Positions 41,292 through 51,049 of a stretch of DNA of 64,000 nucleotides are shown here, piece after piece (position 1 is the stretch's first letter; every line of letters begins with the position of its first letter). The position numbers and the translations under genes were made by a program. The stretch is from positions 248,001 to 312,000 of the forward strand of contig NZ_PHSO01000006.1 of assembly GCF_002870965.1 (NCBI RefSeq), in the 5' to 3' direction. The stretch comes from Tsuneonella flava (lineage in GTDB: Bacteria > Pseudomonadota > Alphaproteobacteria > Sphingomonadales > Sphingomonadaceae). Under the pieces are notes generated by a model. The model had not been told where the DNA came from. It worked only from the letters and a program-made list of their open reading frames with translations, and did not search any database.

Positions 41292-42859
41292 CCGCTACCC
41301 TTTCGGCGGACACTATCGCCGCCCGGCTGAGCGAACCATTTGGCTCGTTCCCGCAAGTGCTGTCCGAGTGGGCGAGAGTCCACCCGGATAAGCCCGCACT
41401 GCGCGATGAACAGGGAGAGCTGAGCTGGGCCGAAATGGTCGAGCGGATAGAGCGGATCGCCGCCCGGTTGCAGGAAACCGGACTCGAACGCGGGCAATCG
41501 GTGGCGATCCTGGGGTATTCCAGTATCGCCTATGCTCTGGTGTTTCTGGCCGCTGTCCGGGCCGGGGGCGTGGCCGCCCCGCTCACCACCAGCGCCAGTG
41601 CCGAACAGCTTGCCGGGATGGCCGCCGACAGCGGCGCGCGACATCTGTTTATCGATCGTAGCAGGTTGAATGAACTGGGGCCGGATTTCCTCTCCCAACT
41701 CGATCGTATCGTGCTGGATGAAGAGCTGGATACGTGGATGGCACCGGTCGGGACCATTGCCACGCCGTTCGACCCGTTGGAAGGCGAGCCATTCAACATC
41801 ATCTATTCGAGCGGCACGACCGGCATTCCCAAGGGTATCGTCCATTCGCACCAGATGCGCTGGCGACAATTTGCCGGCACCGGGAAGAGCGTGCTTTCAC
41901 AGGGATTTGGCCCGGTGTCGCTGGCATCGACGCCGCTTTATTCCAACACTACGATGGTCGCATTCCTGCCACCGCTGTTCGCAGGTGGCACTGTGCGGGT
42001 AATGGGTAAGTTCAACACCATCCGCTGGCTGGAAGGGGCGCAGGCAGATCGCGCCGACATGACTATGCTGGTCCCGGTGCAGTACCAGCGATTGATGGAC
42101 GAACCGCGCTTCGACGAATTCGACCTGTCGGCGATGAAGCTGAAATACTGCACCTCGGCACCGTTTTCTGCGGAGCTGAAGCGCGAAGTTCTGGCGCGAA
42201 TGCCCGGTGCGCTAATCGAAATCTATTCGATGACCGAAGGCGGGGTCGTGTGCCTGCTCCCATGCCACGAATTTCTCGATAAGCTGCATACCGTGGGCCG
42301 CCCCGCCCCCGGCAGCGAACTGCTCGTGCTTGACGATAGCGACCAGCCGGTGCCCGCAGGCATCGCAGGCAATCTGGTGGGGCGCAGCGGCACCATGATG
42401 ATGGGATACAGGAACCAGCCCGGCAAGACGCAGGAAGGGTACTGGACTCACCCTGAAACGGGCGAAACATGGCAGCGGATGGGCGATATCGGGCGGATCG
42501 ACAGCGATGGATTCGTCGAACTGGTCGGCCGCGCAAAGGACATGATCATCTCCGGCGGGTTCAATATCTACCCCAGCGATCTGGAAGCCGCACTGGAGGC
42601 CGACCCCCGCGTGGCCGAAGCGGCAGTGGTGGGCGTGCCCAGCCGGGCATGGGGCGAAACGCCGGTCGGTTTCGTGCGGCTGGCATCGGGTGTCATGCAA
42701 AGCGATGTCGATGCGATCATGGCAGACGTGAACGCCGCGCTGGGCAAGACACAGCGCCTGTCGCGCCTGCTGCCAATCGACGAAATGCCGCGCAGCCATA
42801 TTGGCAAATTACTCAAGACCGAACTGCGCGAACGCGCCGAAAAGCTTGAGGTAGCCTGA
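41288..42859 (+). CDS. AMP-dependent acyl-CoA ligase
   Basis: A 523-aa class I adenylate-forming enzyme. It has YSSGTTGIPKGIVHSHQ, SMTEGG, MGDIGRIDSDGFVELVGRAKD, IISGGFNIYPSD and the C-terminal lysine context SHIGKLLK. It differs from the enzyme at 21590-23281 and resembles ligases for medium-chain or aromatic acids. The GTG overlaps the peptidase stop (GTGA), so the peptidase product may feed this ligase; that link is inference. Confidence 0.88.
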   Translation: MTATLSADTIAARLSEPFGSFPQVLSEWARVHPDKPALRDEQGELSWAEMVERIERIAARLQETGLERGQSVAILGYSSIAYALVFLAAVRAGGVAAPLTTSASAEQLAGMAADSGARHLFIDRSRLNELGPDFLSQLDRIVLDEELDTWMAPVGTIATPFDPLEGEPFNIIYSSGTTGIPKGIVHSHQMRWRQFAGTGKSVLSQGFGPVSLASTPLYSNTTMVAFLPPLFAGGTVRVMGKFNTIRWLEGAQADRADMTMLVPVQYQRLMDEPRFDEFDLSAMKLKYCTSAPFSAELKREVLARMPGALIEIYSMTEGGVVCLLPCHEFLDKLHTVGRPAPGSELLVLDDSDQPVPAGIAGNLVGRSGTMMMGYRNQPGKTQEGYWTHPETGETWQRMGDIGRIDSDGFVELVGRAKDMIISGGFNIYPSDLEAALEADPRVAEAAVVGVPSRAWGETPVGFVRLASGVMQSDVDAIMADVNAALGKTQRLSRLLPIDEMPRSHIGKLLKTELRERAEKLEVA

Positions 42860-42897
42860 CCACTCAATCCAGACTGTTCCGTTTTGTTGAAGAGTGA

Positions 42898-43198
42898 AAG
42901 CGGAGCGGCGGCATTTTAAGGGGGGAGGGGCGCCACCGCTCCGCTTCGTTTCGCTCGCTTCCAATCGGAGGCGAGGCGATGCAGGATTCGGTAACCGCAG
43001 GGGGGGAGGGGCGTGGTTACCGACCATCTGCAACCGGGCCAGGGGCCACAATGGGGGGAGAGGCCATTCCCAACCCGGTTCAATGGCGGAGATAGGGGTC
43101 AGCCCACCAAGAGACAAATGCGAAAAAGGCGCTTTGAGTTGCACTGAACGCAACAAAAAACACCTCCCCCTTCCGATAGAAGGAAAGGGTTTCTTTAA
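42898..43198 (+). ncRNA. Candidate structured RNA: tandem stem-loops with G-run loops
   Basis: No gene is credible in 42860-43404. Instead, three consecutive hairpins occur: an 11-bp stem (42898-42908 with 42936-42946), an 8- to 11-bp stem (42989-42996 with 43015-43022), and a 7-bp stem (43032-43038 with 43074-43080). Each loop has GGGGGGA followed by two to four more G. A further hairpin GTTGC...GCAAC follows near 43138-43154, and a stem with GGAAAGGG and TTTCTTT near 43166-43198 could be a plus-strand terminator. Read on the minus strand, the loops are C-rich with CCTCC cores, like anti-ribosome-site loops of 'cuckoo' sRNAs. The strand is unsure. Confidence 0.5.
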
Positions 43199-43404
43199 AT
43201 TATGTAATTAATTTAGTGCATTATATGATATCAGGCCGATCCGCGATTGCGTGAAACTGCACGTCTCGTTCGAAGCGCAATCGCAGCGATGGCAAAAATG
43301 CTATGGCATTGTCACACGTCATTGCCGCGCTTATCGCGCCGGTCCCTGCCCTCGCCCCATCTGCATGGCAGCCTGGCGAACTGACAGGAACCGGTGCGTG
43401 CAGT

Positions 43405-43710
43405 TTACCTGGCGATGGCTACCTGAGTGGAGGTGGCAGCTTCACGCGCTTCGGCAATCTTGACCAGCGCGCTTTCCATCGCTTGCGATACACATTCCGA
43501 TTTCGCAGTGGATCGGCGATATTGCCAGCCACGCGACGGCGCACAGACATCGCGAATGCGACTGGCCAGACGCCCTTCGAGAGTGGTCACATCGCTGGGC
43601 TTGGTGAGATCGAGATCGGCATAGGAAACGCTGACAGTGACTTCTTCCGCACTGGCGGATGTCGCGGCCAGCTCGATGGCAGTAGCAAATGCAAGAATGG
43701 CGATACGCAT
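43405..43710 (-). CDS. UrcA family protein
   Basis: A 101-aa exported protein. A signal peptide ending ATSASA precedes the UrcA segment EEVTVSVSYADLDLTKPSDVTTLEGRLASRIRDVC, typical of the family; two cysteines (VCAPS and ECVSQ) probably form a disulfide. AGGGA before the ATG supports the start. The function of UrcA proteins is not settled. About 360 bp of AT-richer sequence upstream (43711-44071) separate it from the divergent guaA and hold no further gene. Confidence 0.85.
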   Translation of the reverse strand: MRIAILAFATAIELAATSASAEEVTVSVSYADLDLTKPSDVTTLEGRLASRIRDVCAPSRGWQYRRSTAKSECVSQAMESALVKIAEAREAATSTQVAIAR

Positions 43711-44071
43711 AGGTCTGATTCCCTTTGATATGGTTCAAACCTGCCAGGCGCGGTCTCCCCCTGAGACAGCATCATTGTGCAGTGCATCATAAACTTCGCA
43801 ACCGCAAAAAACGAAACTGCCGTTGCCAGCGACGAACCAAAAGCGAAATTGGATCACCTGATCGCCACCGCCATACAAGCATCTGATATATAATGTTTTT
43901 TATAACACCACATCCACCATCACGACATAATTGACGCATCGATGTTGTGTGCGGCGCAACATTCCTCCATTTCCCGACGCACGACACGCAACAGCCCGGA
44001 TCGCGCGACAGTGCATTATCTGCGTCACGCCGCTGGACAGTTTGCCTGCGCCCGGCCTAACGCTCCCCGCC

Positions 44072-45646
44072 ATGGACCAGGCCCTTCTCCCCGATTCCAT
44101 CCTTATCGTCGATTTCGGCAGCCAGGTGACCCAGCTGATCGCACGCCGCGTGCGCGAAGCGGGCGTCTATTCCGAAATCGCGCCCTTCACTCAGGCGGAA
44201 GAGGCATTCCACCGGATGAAGCCTAAGGGCATCATTCTGTCCGGTTCGCCCGCCGGTGTGCCGGACGAAGGCAGTCCGCGCGCACCGCAGATGCTGTTCG
44301 AAGCGGGGTTGCCGATCCTCGGCATCTGTTACGGCCAACAGGTAATGACCCATCAGCTCGGTGGCGAAGTCCGCCCCGGCCATGAAACCGGCGATGGCGG
44401 CGAATTCGGACGTGCCTATCTGACAGTGACCAAATCGTGCGCCTTGTTCGACGGACTGTGGCAGGAAGGCGAACGCCATCAGGTGTGGATGAGCCACGGG
44501 GACAAAGTCACCCGCTTTGCCGACGGGTTCGAAATCGTCGCGATCAGCGATGGCGCTCCGTTCGCTGTGATCGCCGACGAGAGCCGCAAGTTTTACGGCA
44601 CACAGTTCCACCCCGAAGTGGTCCACACGCCCGATGGGGCAAAGCTGATCGCCAATTTCGTCCACCGCGTATGCGGCATTCCCGGCGACTGGACGATGGC
44701 GCATTACCGCGAAACCAAGGTGGCCGAAATCCGCCAGCAGGTCGGCGATGGACGGGTGATCTGCGGCCTTTCCGGCGGGGTCGACAGCTCGGTCGCTGCA
44801 ATCCTGATTCACGAAGCGATCGGCGATCAGCTCACCTGCGTATTCGTCGATCACGGGCTGTTGCGTTTGAACGAACGCGAACAGGTCGAAACGCTGTTCC
44901 GCGATCATTACAATATTCCCCTCGTCGTGGTCGATGCGGAAGAACGCTTCATGCGCGGCCTTGCCGGAGTGACCGACCCGGAAAAGAAGCGCAAATTCAT
45001 CGGCGCCGAATTCATCGCCGTGTTCGAGGAAGAGGCGAAGAAACTGGGCGGCGCGGACTTTCTTGCCCAAGGCACGCTCTATCCCGATGTGATCGAAAGC
45101 GTCAGCTTCACTGGCGGCCCGTCGGTCACGATCAAGAGCCACCACAATGTCGGCGGTCTTCCCGAACGCATGAATATGAAGCTGGTCGAGCCACTGCGCG
45201 AACTGTTCAAGGACGAAGTCCGCGAACTGGGTCGCGAGCTGGGGTTGAACGATCTGTTCGTCGGCCGCCACCCCTTCCCCGGCCCCGGCCTCGCTATCCG
45301 CATCCCCGGCGAAGTGAGCAAGGAACGTTGCGATATTCTGCGTAAGGCCGACGCGATCTACCTCGAAGAAATCCGTAACGCCGGGCTTTACGATGCCATC
45401 TGGCAGGCGTTCGCTGTGTTGCTACCGGTCAAAACCGTGGGCGTCATGGGTGACGGGCGCACTTATGACAGTGTCTGCGCCTTGCGCGCAGTCACCAGCA
45501 CCGACGGGATGACCGCCGATGTCTATCCTTTCGATGCCAGCTTCCTGACGCAATGCGCCACCCGCATCGTCAACGAAGTGCAGGGCATCAATCGCGTGGT
45601 CTATGATTACACCAGCAAGCCGCCTGGCACGATCGAGTGGGAATGA
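44072..45646 (+). CDS. guaA: GMP synthase (glutamine-hydrolysing) GuaA
   Basis: Converts XMP to GMP with glutamine-derived ammonia; 524 aa. The N-terminal class I glutamine amidotransferase has GICYGQQ (catalytic Cys) and HPEVVHT, followed by the ATP-pyrophosphatase motif SGGVDSSVA and a C-terminal dimerisation domain ending GTIEWE. The ATG at 44072 was chosen: the frame upstream contains no amidotransferase features. The stop overlaps the next gene by 4 bp. Confidence 0.96.
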   Translation: MDQALLPDSILIVDFGSQVTQLIARRVREAGVYSEIAPFTQAEEAFHRMKPKGIILSGSPAGVPDEGSPRAPQMLFEAGLPILGICYGQQVMTHQLGGEVRPGHETGDGGEFGRAYLTVTKSCALFDGLWQEGERHQVWMSHGDKVTRFADGFEIVAISDGAPFAVIADESRKFYGTQFHPEVVHTPDGAKLIANFVHRVCGIPGDWTMAHYRETKVAEIRQQVGDGRVICGLSGGVDSSVAAILIHEAIGDQLTCVFVDHGLLRLNEREQVETLFRDHYNIPLVVVDAEERFMRGLAGVTDPEKKRKFIGAEFIAVFEEEAKKLGGADFLAQGTLYPDVIESVSFTGGPSVTIKSHHNVGGLPERMNMKLVEPLRELFKDEVRELGRELGLNDLFVGRHPFPGPGLAIRIPGEVSKERCDILRKADAIYLEEIRNAGLYDAIWQAFAVLLPVKTVGVMGDGRTYDSVCALRAVTSTDGMTADVYPFDASFLTQCATRIVNEVQGINRVVYDYTSKPPGTIEWE

Positions 45647-46353
45647 CCGGCACATTGGAACAACTCGCCCCCGATCTATGGGTCGTCGAAGGGCCGATAG
45701 TCGATTTCTATACCTGCGCTTACCCCACTCGCATGGTGATCGTGCGGCTGGCGAATGGCGATCTGTGGGTGTGGTCCCCGATTGCGGTAGACGACGATCT
45801 GGCGGCGCAAGTGAATTCACTTGGCCCGGTGCGCCACCTTGTCGCACCGAACAAAATCCACCACCTGTTCCTGCCGCAATGGATCGCCCGCTGGCCCGAC
45901 GCCAGATTGTGGGGACCGCAAACGCTGATCGACAAGCGCAGCGACCTGTCTTTCGATGGTGTACTGAGCGATGGCGCGCCAGCGGACTGGGCCGGGCAGA
46001 TCGATCAGTATCACCTCACCAATTCATCGTTTCTGGACGAAGTCGAATTCGTTCACTTACCATCGCGCACAGTCATTCTGACTGACATGAGCGAGAATTT
46101 CAGCGAAGCATTCCTCCGCCAGCACTGGAAATGGTGGCAGCGCCCGATCGCGCGTCTGTGGAAGATCGTGGAAGGTTGGGGCTATGCCCCGCTGGAGGTG
46201 CGGCTGACATTTCGCGACCGCGCCAGCGCACGGGCCAAAATCGAACGGATGCTGGCCAGCCAGCCCGAACGGGTCATCATGGCGCATGGCGAGATCGCGC
46301 GCAGCAATGGTGCGGCCTATCTGCATCAGGCGTTTGGCTGGCTCCTCACCTAG
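45643..46353 (+). CDS. DUF4336 domain-containing protein
   Basis: A 236-aa protein of the DUF4336 family, which resembles a metallo-beta-lactamase fold with altered metal sites. Visible pieces are [17 protein letters not shown]-like ([14 protein letters not shown]), [11 protein letters not shown]-like ([10 protein letters not shown]) and the C-terminal [13 protein letters not shown]. Start taken at the ATG overlapping the guaA stop. The function is unknown. Co-transcription with guaA is positional only. Confidence 0.78.
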   Translation: MTGTLEQLAPDLWVVEGPIVDFYTCAYPTRMVIVRLANGDLWVWSPIAVDDDLAAQVNSLGPVRHLVAPNKIHHLFLPQWIARWPDARLWGPQTLIDKRSDLSFDGVLSDGAPADWAGQIDQYHLTNSSFLDEVEFVHLPSRTVILTDMSENFSEAFLRQHWKWWQRPIARLWKIVEGWGYAPLEVRLTFRDRASARAKIERMLASQPERVIMAHGEIARSNGAAYLHQAFGWLLT

Positions 46354-46459
46354 AGGAATATTTATTTTTATATCAGACACTTGCCGGAACACCCCCTCTC
46401 TCTCCGCGTTGGCAAACAGGGACTTTGCACACAACGGACGCGGAGCGAAGGAGAGAGAG

Positions 46460-46911
46460 ATGACCAGGCTACCCCTGATTGCAACCGCCGCTGTCGGCGC
46501 TTTGGCGCTGGCCGGATGCGCCACTGTGGAAGAAGCCGTCGCGTCCGCCACCAACATGACATACCACGCCAACCTGACCGGCGCGCAGGAAGTGGGCGGC
46601 GGCGATGCGGATGGAACCGGCAAGGCATCCATCACCATTTCCGACAACTTCGATCAGGTGTGCTGGGACTTGCACGACATCCATAATATCGACACCGTCA
46701 CCGCGGCCCACATTCATTATGGTGTGGCAGGCACTAACGGGCCGCCGGTGTTCACCCTGACCAAATCGAACGAAGGCACATGGAAAGGGGCTGTTCGGAA
46801 GGCGCCGAATGGACGCAGAACCGCATTCAGGGCAATCCGCAGCAGTTCTATGTCAATATCCACACCACGGCATATCCCAACGGGGCGATCCGCGGTCAGT
46901 TGATGCCTTGA
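46460..46911 (+). pseudogene. CHRD-domain lipoprotein with a frameshift
   Basis: A signal peptide with lipobox LAGC begins a CHRD (chordin-like) protein: NLTGAQEVGGGDADGTG, then DLHDIHNIDTVTAAHIHYG. At the GGGG run at 46787-46790 the frame breaks; adding one G restores GCSEGAEW..., then QGNPQQFYVNIHTTAYPNG and the terminal IRGQLMP with a stop at 46911, the typical CHRD end. The ribosome site GAAGGAGAG supports the ATG at 46460. Either the gene is inactivated or the read is one base short in a homopolymer. Confidence 0.72.
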
Positions 46912-46924
46912 TTGCCCGCAGGCG

Positions 46925-47473
46925 TTACCACGCATTCCCTGCCGCAACGGCCCGCTTTTCCGCTGCGCTGCTCTTGCGACCGAGGATCGGGTTGCGGTGG
47001 GGATAGCGACCGAAGCGGGCGATCATGCGATAATGCGCGCGGGCAAAGGCGAAGTTACCCGGAATATCGCGAAACCACACAAGACTGTGCAATTGATCGG
47101 CAATCGCTTCGCTGTGCATCAGCGGCATACCGAGGAAAGCGCGTTCATTGCGCGAAAGCCCCCTGCCCCAGCCACGCGCAATCGCCGCCTTTGCGATCCG
47201 ACGGGCCAGAGGATCGCTCGCAAATGCCAGAGGAGTGCCGCGATGAATATTACGCGGCACCTGATCGAACAGCAGCACCGCTGCCCGCGCGATCAGCGGA
47301 TCGGACAGGAATTCACGCGCCGGGCGCGTCCGTAACATCGCGAGAATATGCCCGAAACGACGCTCTATCCGGGCATCGAGTGCGGGCGAGCCACCCCACC
47401 AGTCGGCAGGACCGAGCTCGTGGAACCAGAAATGGAGCAGGTCGGCGGCCCAGCGCCGCGTGGGGGCCGCCAT
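46925..47473 (-). CDS. DUF924 family protein
   Basis: A 182-aa helical protein of the DUF924 family, with the signatures LHFWF, LFDQVPRNIHRG and MPLMHSE. These proteins are tetratricopeptide-like in structure and of unknown role. It ends just before the frameshifted CHRD gene and is separated from the exported protein at 47481 by a few bases, so both may be in one transcript. Confidence 0.82.
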   Translation of the reverse strand: MAAPTRRWAADLLHFWFHELGPADWWGGSPALDARIERRFGHILAMLRTRPAREFLSDPLIARAAVLLFDQVPRNIHRGTPLAFASDPLARRIAKAAIARGWGRGLSRNERAFLGMPLMHSEAIADQLHSLVWFRDIPGNFAFARAHYRMIARFGRYPHRNPILGRKSSAAEKRAVAAGNAW

Positions 47474-47480
47474 CCTGCGC

Positions 47481-47876
47481 TCAGTTCGTGCGGGTGTAAG
47501 GGACGAATTCGCTGAGGAATACGTTGCCGGTGTAAAACCCGTTCATCCGGTCGACGGTGTGGACCATATCCATCCGGCACAGCTGACTGCCGAACTGGCG
47601 CGTGACCAGAATATCGCTGTCGTCCAGACTATCGGGATTGGTCGGGACATTGACCCAGATCGTTTTGCCCCGGCCATATACCAGCGCGGTGCCATCGATC
47701 ATTTTCATATTATCCTGCTGAAACCGGCTGATGCAGGCCTGCGGTTTTCCGGCAACACGTCCTTCCAGCATCTTTTCAAGCTGCTGTTCGCCAGTCAAAC
47801 GTTCCTTGGCGACCGCCGGGCCGGTCACTGTCGCGATACCGGCAAGGGCGGCAATGGTCAGTACGATTCTGTTCAT
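47481..47876 (-). CDS. Exported protein of unknown function
   Basis: A 131-aa protein with a clear signal peptide (cleavage after PAVA). The mature part has two cysteines, in ACISRF and QLCRMD, and a beta-rich pattern such as GTALVYGRGKTIWVNVP. It looks like a sphingomonad-type conserved hypothetical, and may belong to a DUF6491-like group, but I am not sure of that. It lies next to DUF924 and upstream of the convergent tldD end. Confidence 0.7.
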   Translation of the reverse strand: MNRIVLTIAALAGIATVTGPAVAKERLTGEQQLEKMLEGRVAGKPQACISRFQQDNMKMIDGTALVYGRGKTIWVNVPTNPDSLDDSDILVTRQFGSQLCRMDMVHTVDRMNGFYTGNVFLSEFVPYTRTN

Positions 47877-47946
47877 TGCAATACTCCTCGGTTTAAGCCC
47901 CTTCTTGGGTGCTCTATAACATACTTTATATGAACCCGCCGTGACC

Positions 47947-49371
47947 CTATGCGGTTCCGCCCACGGTCAGCCCTTCGACCAGTAAAGTCGGCTGACCGAC
48001 CCCGGCGGGCACCGACTGCCCGCCCTTGCCGCAAGTGCCCACTCCTTCGTCGAGCGCGAGATCGTTGCCGATCCCGCTCACACGGGTCAGCACGCTGGGG
48101 CCATCGCCGATCAGGGTCGCGCCCTTGATCGGAGCGCCGAGCTTGCCGTCTTCCACCAGATAGGCCTCGGTACAGGTGAAGGTGAACTTGCCGCTGACGA
48201 TATCGACCTGCCCGCCTCCGAACGCCTTAGCGAAAATGCCTTTCTTCATGCGGCCCAGCAGCTCCGCCGGATCGTCGTTGCCTGCGCGCATAAAGGTGTT
48301 GGTCATCCGCGGCATCGGGGCATGCTGGTAACTTTCACGTCGGCCATTGCCGGTCGGTTCGACACCCATCAGGCGGGCGTTGAGCCGATCCTGCATATAC
48401 CCTTTCAGGATACCGTCTTCGATCAGCACGGTTTCCTGCGTCGGCGTGCCTTCGTCATCGATGCTGAGCGATCCGCGCCGGTCGGCAATCGCGCCATCGT
48501 CCACCACTGTCACCCCCGGTGCGGCAACCCGTTCGCCAATGCGACCGGAAAACGCACTGGTTCCCTTGCGGTTGAAATCGCCTTCCAGCCCGTGCCCGAC
48601 TGCCTCGTGCAGCAACACGCCAGGCCAGCCGGGGCCGAGCAGCACCGTCATTTCCCCCGCCGGGGCGGCGACCGCTTCGAGATTGATCAGTGCCTGCGAC
48701 ACCGCTTCGTCAATCGCGCGGGTCCACTGCGATTCTTCGAACAAGGGGCCGTAGAGATAGCGTCCGCCCAGCCCGAAGCTGCCGCTTTCACGCCGCCCGT
48801 TGTGTTCTGCCACGACGCTGACGTTCAGCCGCACCAGCGGGCGCAGATCGCGCGCGACGAAACCGTCGGGGCGGACGATTTCCACTGCGCTCCAGCTACC
48901 GACAAGGCTGGCGGTGACTTGCCGGATACGCGGATCTTTCGCGCGGGCAGCGGCATCGATCGATTCCAGCAAGCGGACCTTTTCCGCGAACGGAATCATG
49001 TCCAGCGGGCTGGCATCGGTATAGAGGTGGCGATTGCTGCGTACCGGCGGTGCCGGGCGCGATCCGGTGGCGGGATCGAGCAGGCGTAGCGTTTCGCCCG
49101 CCCGCCGGATCGCCGCCGCGCTGATTTCGCTGGCATGGGCGAACCCGGTCATTTCCCCGGACACCCCGCGCAGGCCGAAGCCCGAATCGCGCGAATAGTC
49201 GGCGGTTTTCAACCGCCCATCGTCGAACACGAAAGATTCGGCGGCAGTGAACTGGAGATACAGCTCCCCATCGTCGCACCGGGCGAGCGTTTCAGCGGCG
49301 AGCGCCTGCGCCTCCTGCGGGGAGAGCTTGTCGCCATAAAGCAGTGCGTGGGGATCGAGCGTTTCAGTCAT
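47947..49371 (-). CDS. tldD: Metalloprotease TldD
   Basis: Zinc metalloprotease of the TldD/PmbA family, known for processing modified peptides with TldE; 474 aa. The catalytic HExxxH is HEAVGHGLEGDF. The C-terminal beta-rich part ends with GLTVGGTA. Start at 49371, where GAGGG precedes the ATG. The partner TldE/PmbA is not in the window. The gene stands alone. Confidence 0.93.
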   Translation of the reverse strand: MTETLDPHALLYGDKLSPQEAQALAAETLARCDDGELYLQFTAAESFVFDDGRLKTADYSRDSGFGLRGVSGEMTGFAHASEISAAAIRRAGETLRLLDPATGSRPAPPVRSNRHLYTDASPLDMIPFAEKVRLLESIDAAARAKDPRIRQVTASLVGSWSAVEIVRPDGFVARDLRPLVRLNVSVVAEHNGRRESGSFGLGGRYLYGPLFEESQWTRAIDEAVSQALINLEAVAAPAGEMTVLLGPGWPGVLLHEAVGHGLEGDFNRKGTSAFSGRIGERVAAPGVTVVDDGAIADRRGSLSIDDEGTPTQETVLIEDGILKGYMQDRLNARLMGVEPTGNGRRESYQHAPMPRMTNTFMRAGNDDPAELLGRMKKGIFAKAFGGGQVDIVSGKFTFTCTEAYLVEDGKLGAPIKGATLIGDGPSVLTRVSGIGNDLALDEGVGTCGKGGQSVPAGVGQPTLLVEGLTVGGTA

Positions 49372-49495
49372 CCCTCGATAGATAGGGAGTGCTGGCGGCT
49401 CCGTCACGTGGCAAGTTGCGGCTGGAGGGCGTGGAGCAGACTTATGGGGCGACGCACTGCCTCGCACCGATACCGTAATTGTGATTGGAGCGGGC

Positions 49496-49613
49496 TATGG
49501 ATTGTCGCGCCCTGCAGGCTCGCAATGACGAATGGAGAAGAGAGGACAGGTGTACGGGCGCTGACATTGAAAGCCTCCCCTCGTCATTGCGAGCGAAGCG
49601 AAGCAATCCATTA
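49496..49613. repeat. Palindromic dispersed repeat (family 1), second copy
   Basis: The left arm contains ATGGATTG and GCAATGACG, the right arm CGTCATTGCGAG and AGCAATCCATT, so the two arms are in inverted orientation about 70 bp apart. The arms are the same sequence as at 25429-25547 in the opposite order. The region 49372-49693 contains no credible gene besides this repeat. Confidence 0.7.
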
Positions 49614-49693
49614 CCCGCCGCCACCTCTCGCGAAGCGGCAGCAAGACCATTCACACCATCTCCACCCTCAACCGGGCAGCGACAAGCGCGCTG

Positions 49694-49954
49694 TCACCGA
49701 TGGCCGGGATCGGCGCCTTCGGAAATGTCGGGCAATGTCGCCTGATCGACACCATCGGCGGGGCCGCCGCGCAGCACGAAACGGCGGTCGCAATATCCGC
49801 AATCGACATAGCCATGCTCGTCGATTTCCAGCCACACGCGCGGATGGCCCAGCGCGGCAGGCGTATAACCGGGGCCGGGCCGGATCGCTCCAGCGCCATC
49901 GCAGGCAACGCGGTGTTCATCGGTCAGGGTGACTTCTGGCGGCGGAATGCTCAT
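49694..49954 (-). CDS. Zinc-finger CHCC domain protein
   Basis: An 86-aa protein with the CHCC zinc-finger signature HPRVWLEIDEHGYVDCGYCDRRFVL, as in the mitochondrial complex I subunit NDUFS6 and small bacterial proteins. An extra cysteine (ACDGAG) lies earlier. The start MSIPPPEVTL at 49954 was preferred; longer readings add unlike sequence and no good ribosome site. Its role is unknown; in alphaproteobacteria it may accompany respiratory complex I. Confidence 0.78.
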   Translation of the reverse strand: MSIPPPEVTLTDEHRVACDGAGAIRPGPGYTPAALGHPRVWLEIDEHGYVDCGYCDRRFVLRGGPADGVDQATLPDISEGADPGHR

Positions 49955-50052
49955 GGGTCGAATCCGATAATCCACCCCGCCCCGCCATGCAATCTTCGAT
50001 GTCATGCATATCCCCTTTACGCGAGGGGCCATTGCGCCTTAGGGCAAGCGGC

Positions 50053-50988
50053 ATGACCACACCGCCCGCCATCCGCATCGATAACGTCGTCAAACGCTAT
50101 GCGGGTACACGGGGGGAAGAGGGTAAGCTGGCGCTGAAAGGCGTCAGCTTCGATGTGCCGCAAGGGCAGATTTTCGGCCTGCTCGGCCCCAATGGCGCGG
50201 GCAAATCGACGCTTATCAATATCCTTGCCGGGCTGGTAATGAAGACCAGTGGCAGCGCGGAAATCTGGGGCTTCGACATCGACGCCAATCCGCGCAATGC
50301 CAAACGCTCGATTGGCATCGTGCCGCAGGAAATCGTGTTCGATCCGTTTTTCACGCCTTACGAAGTGCTGGAAAATCAGGCCGGATTTTATGGCATCGCC
50401 AAGGCTTTGCGGCGGAGCGAGGAATTGCTCGCCGCGGTCCATCTGGCGGATAAGCGCAATGCCTATGCCCGCGCGTTGTCGGGCGGGATGAAGCGGCGCC
50501 TGCTGGTAGCCAAGGCGATGGTCCATTCACCGCCCGTTCTGGTGCTGGACGAACCGACCGCCGGGGTCGATGTCGAACTGCGCCGCCAGTTGTGGGAACT
50601 GGTGACCGGGCTGAACAAGGAAGGGGTAACCGTGGTGCTAACCACGCATTACCTCGAAGAGGCGGAACAGCTCTGCGACCGGATCGCGATCATCAATCAC
50701 GGCGAACTGATCGCCAACAAGCCGACTCGCGAATTGGTGGGCATGGCGCGGGAGAAGATCGTTTCGGTCACAGTGGACAAGGATCTGGCGGGGCCGGTGG
50801 AAGAACCGGCGTTCCTCAAATCGGAAGTGATCGAGCCGCGCCGCCTCGATATCACCTATAACCGCGATGTTACCACTGCCGGGCACGTGCTCGCGCTGAT
50901 CCAGCAGCATGGTTATGCCATAGAGGATGTGACCACGCGCGAAGCCGATCTGGAAGACGTGTTCGTTCAACTGACCGGTGCGGGTTAA
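50053..50988 (+). CDS. ABC transporter ATP-binding protein
   Basis: A 311-aa ATPase. Walker A GLLGPNGAGKST, signature LSGGMKRRLLVAKA, Walker B VLVLDEPTAGVD and the H-loop TTHYLEEAEQ are intact. A C-terminal extension follows the nucleotide-binding domain (about residues 235-311), as in exporters of the drug/polysaccharide/CcmA-like class. No permease gene is adjacent, so its transport partner is encoded elsewhere. The ATG at 50053 was selected; upstream sequence in frame is unlike the family. Confidence 0.88.
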   Translation: MTTPPAIRIDNVVKRYAGTRGEEGKLALKGVSFDVPQGQIFGLLGPNGAGKSTLINILAGLVMKTSGSAEIWGFDIDANPRNAKRSIGIVPQEIVFDPFFTPYEVLENQAGFYGIAKALRRSEELLAAVHLADKRNAYARALSGGMKRRLLVAKAMVHSPPVLVLDEPTAGVDVELRRQLWELVTGLNKEGVTVVLTTHYLEEAEQLCDRIAIINHGELIANKPTRELVGMAREKIVSVTVDKDLAGPVEEPAFLKSEVIEPRRLDITYNRDVTTAGHVLALIQQHGYAIEDVTTREADLEDVFVQLTGAG

Positions 50989-51049
50989 TCCGTCCGCGAC
51001 AGGCGGATGACACCTTGCCGCAGCGCTGGCCATCAGCCATGACCGCGCG

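Noticed and set aside
43931-44071. N-terminal extension of guaA
   Set aside because: No amidotransferase features or ribosome site; the usual MDQ-type start at 44072 fits.
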